A stretch of DNA of 35,367 nt from Chryseobacterium gleum (GTDB lineage Bacteria > Bacteroidota > Bacteroidia > Flavobacteriales_D > Crocinitomicaceae), in contig CAMDGH010000020.1 of the NCBI GenBank assembly GCA_945897755.1, positions 1 to 35,367 on the forward strand. Reading direction: 5' to 3'. Both the position numbers and the translations under genes were made by a program. Below, one piece after another: positions 34,442 through 35,367 of this stretch. The notes beneath the pieces were generated by a model. It saw only the letters and a list, made by a program, of their open reading frames with translations, made no database searches and was not told where the DNA came from. How positions within the stretch are numbered: position 1 is the first letter of the stretch; the number at the start of each line of letters is the position of its first letter.

Positions 34442-35311
34442 TTAGATTGATCTATACCATTGAACCATTGGAATCGGAACAGGCAAAAGCTCATTGTTTA
34501 CATACATTCCTAAAAATCCGAATTGTATAGCCTTACCTTCAGATTGATGGACTCTTACACCAGGAATTAAGAGCGCGAAACCTGATTCTGTTTTGCTTTT
34601 TAGAAAAATAAAAGAGTCGAATACCAAACTAACTTTTTGTGAAACTTTAATCATTCCAGCAATACTAGTTAGTGTTCTACCGGAGGTGCCACCGTTTCTG
34701 CTAATTGCACCATATCCTGCAGATATCGCAATGTTTTTTGTTCTGTCACCAAATGAAATAGTTCCAAATGGCAACATTCCTCCAAAATCTGGACTTGCCC
34801 ATGAGCCAGTACCAATCAATCCTCCGATTGCAAATTGTGTTTTATCGCCTAATTCCCAGCTTTTTTTAATTGATCCAATAATAGGCATTCCAAACCAAGA
34901 AGTCATTATCCCAACACCTAAATTTTTACCTATTCCAAATTGAAAGTCAGGGCCAAATAAATTCCATTGAATGTAATTTTCTCCTTTTTTTATGGGTAAT
35001 CCATTTGTTGTTATAAAGTAGCGTGTTGAAAATTTATCTTCTCCTACAAAATCCCCGTTATTGTTAAAGTTGCTGTTGCTTATCAATACAATTTCTTTAA
35101 TCGTATGTTGTGGAATGTAAATTTTGCGATTGTCTTTCATTAACACTAAAATTTCTCGTGCATCTTGACTTATTATTTTCCCTAATATTTCGCCACCATC
35201 TGTTTTAATAAATCGATACTGATTCGTATCTTGTATTACAGGAATATCATTTTGTGAAAAACTTATGTATGTAAAGCTTAGTAATGAAAGTAGTAGAAGT
35301 AATTTTTTCAT
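34442..35311 (-). CDS. Exported barrel-like protein with small N-terminal LSm-like domain
   Basis: 289 residues. A signal peptide (about 1-20, ending YISFSQ) is followed by a short beta-rich segment (about 30-75: TDGGEILGKIISQDAREI, then NRKIYIPQHTIKEI) that resembles the SH3/LSm-like modules found at the front of many Bacteroidota outer-membrane proteins. The rest (about 95-289) has Gly-rich alternating strands (FQFGIGKNLGVGIMTSWFG, FAIGGLIGTGSW, AISAGYGA) suggesting a barrel. No name can be given. A -7 box stands 16 bases upstream, so it has its own promoter near the window edge. Confidence 0.82.
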   Translation of the reverse strand: MKKLLLLLSLLSFTYISFSQNDIPVIQDTNQYRFIKTDGGEILGKIISQDAREILVLMKDNRKIYIPQHTIKEIVLISNSNFNNNGDFVGEDKFSTRYFITTNGLPIKKGENYIQWNLFGPDFQFGIGKNLGVGIMTSWFGMPIIGSIKKSWELGDKTQFAIGGLIGTGSWASPDFGGMLPFGTISFGDRTKNIAISAGYGAISRNGGTSGRTLTSIAGMIKVSQKVSLVFDSFIFLKSKTESGFALLIPGVRVHQSEGKAIQFGFLGMYVNNELLPVPIPMVQWYRSI

Positions 35312-35327
35312 GGGATATTTTTTTTAT

Positions 35328-35335
35328 CAAATTTA
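35328..35335 (-). promoter_or_regulatory. TAnnTTTG -7 box for the 34442-35311 gene
   Basis: On the minus strand this reads TAAATTTG, an exact consensus match ending 16 bases before the start codon. The leader would be very short. Confidence 0.5.
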
Positions 35336-35367
35336 AAAAAAATGATTGATATTAATACATTTTATTT

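Noticed and set aside
34593-34943. 116-codon plus-strand frame inside the 34442-35311 gene
   Set aside because: Antisense to an exported barrel-like protein; Pro-rich composition mirrors the Gly-rich strands of the real gene.

Overview
The window reads as chromosomal DNA of an AT-rich member of the Bacteroidota, most likely Flavobacteriales; something near Fluviicola/Crocinitomicaceae is my inference, not a proven assignment. The reasons are a linked pair of type IX secretion genes (a PorV/PorQ-family barrel overlapping a very large PorU-like C25 peptidase), a GldA gliding-motility ATPase, many short-lipobox lipoproteins, a secreted nuclease with a Por-type tail, promoters of the TAnnTTTG type and almost no Shine-Dalgarno sequences. 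No rRNA, tRNA, CRISPR array or complete insertion sequence was recognised by eye.

Layout. 1-750 is the C-terminal part of an AAA-ATPase-like/PD-(D/E)XK protein that begins outside the window. 833-2212 (-) is a secreted endonuclease I-type nuclease. 2213-4049 is an accessory-looking stretch: a likely degraded IS1595-type transposase start, a lipoprotein with a Fibrobacter major-paralogue domain, and two near-identical 28-bp direct repeats 1578 bp apart. 4050-6221 is a dipeptidyl-peptidase IV, 6516-7802 citrate synthase, 7916-8215 (-) a thioredoxin with a TTG start. 8647-10522 holds a DUF2461 protein and a YqhD-like alcohol dehydrogenase. 10572-12311 (-) is a two-gene unit of a sigma-54-type response regulator without a DNA-binding domain and an acidic protein of unknown function. 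12388-14507 is an unknown lipoprotein plus a DUF2459 protein. 14547-15917 (-) is a TPR/WD40-like exported protein, 16138-17493 adenylosuccinate lyase (purB).

17565-19871 is the most unusual gene: a phosphoethanolamine-transferase-like membrane enzyme fused to a C-terminal domain resembling menorin/FAM151 and glycerophosphodiesterase barrels. 19994-21226 is a GAF-SpoIIE phosphatase. 21251-27456 (-) is the porV-porU pair. 27536-30120 is pssA-purS (overlapping) and an aldehyde dehydrogenase. 30138-31040 (-) is gldA. 31248-33641 (-) encodes a modular lipoprotein and an outer-membrane barrel, then comes an 800-bp gap with one possible gene remnant, and 34442-35311 (-) encodes another exported barrel-like protein.

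How it fits together: a large share of the window serves the cell envelope (T9SS export and processing, gliding ATPase, phosphatidylserine synthesis, headgroup transfer, lipoproteins and barrels), mixed with housekeeping enzymes (gltA, purB, purS, trx). The envelope genes are split over several short transcription units, often convergent or divergent, with clear hairpin terminators at about 3840, 7822 and 31200.
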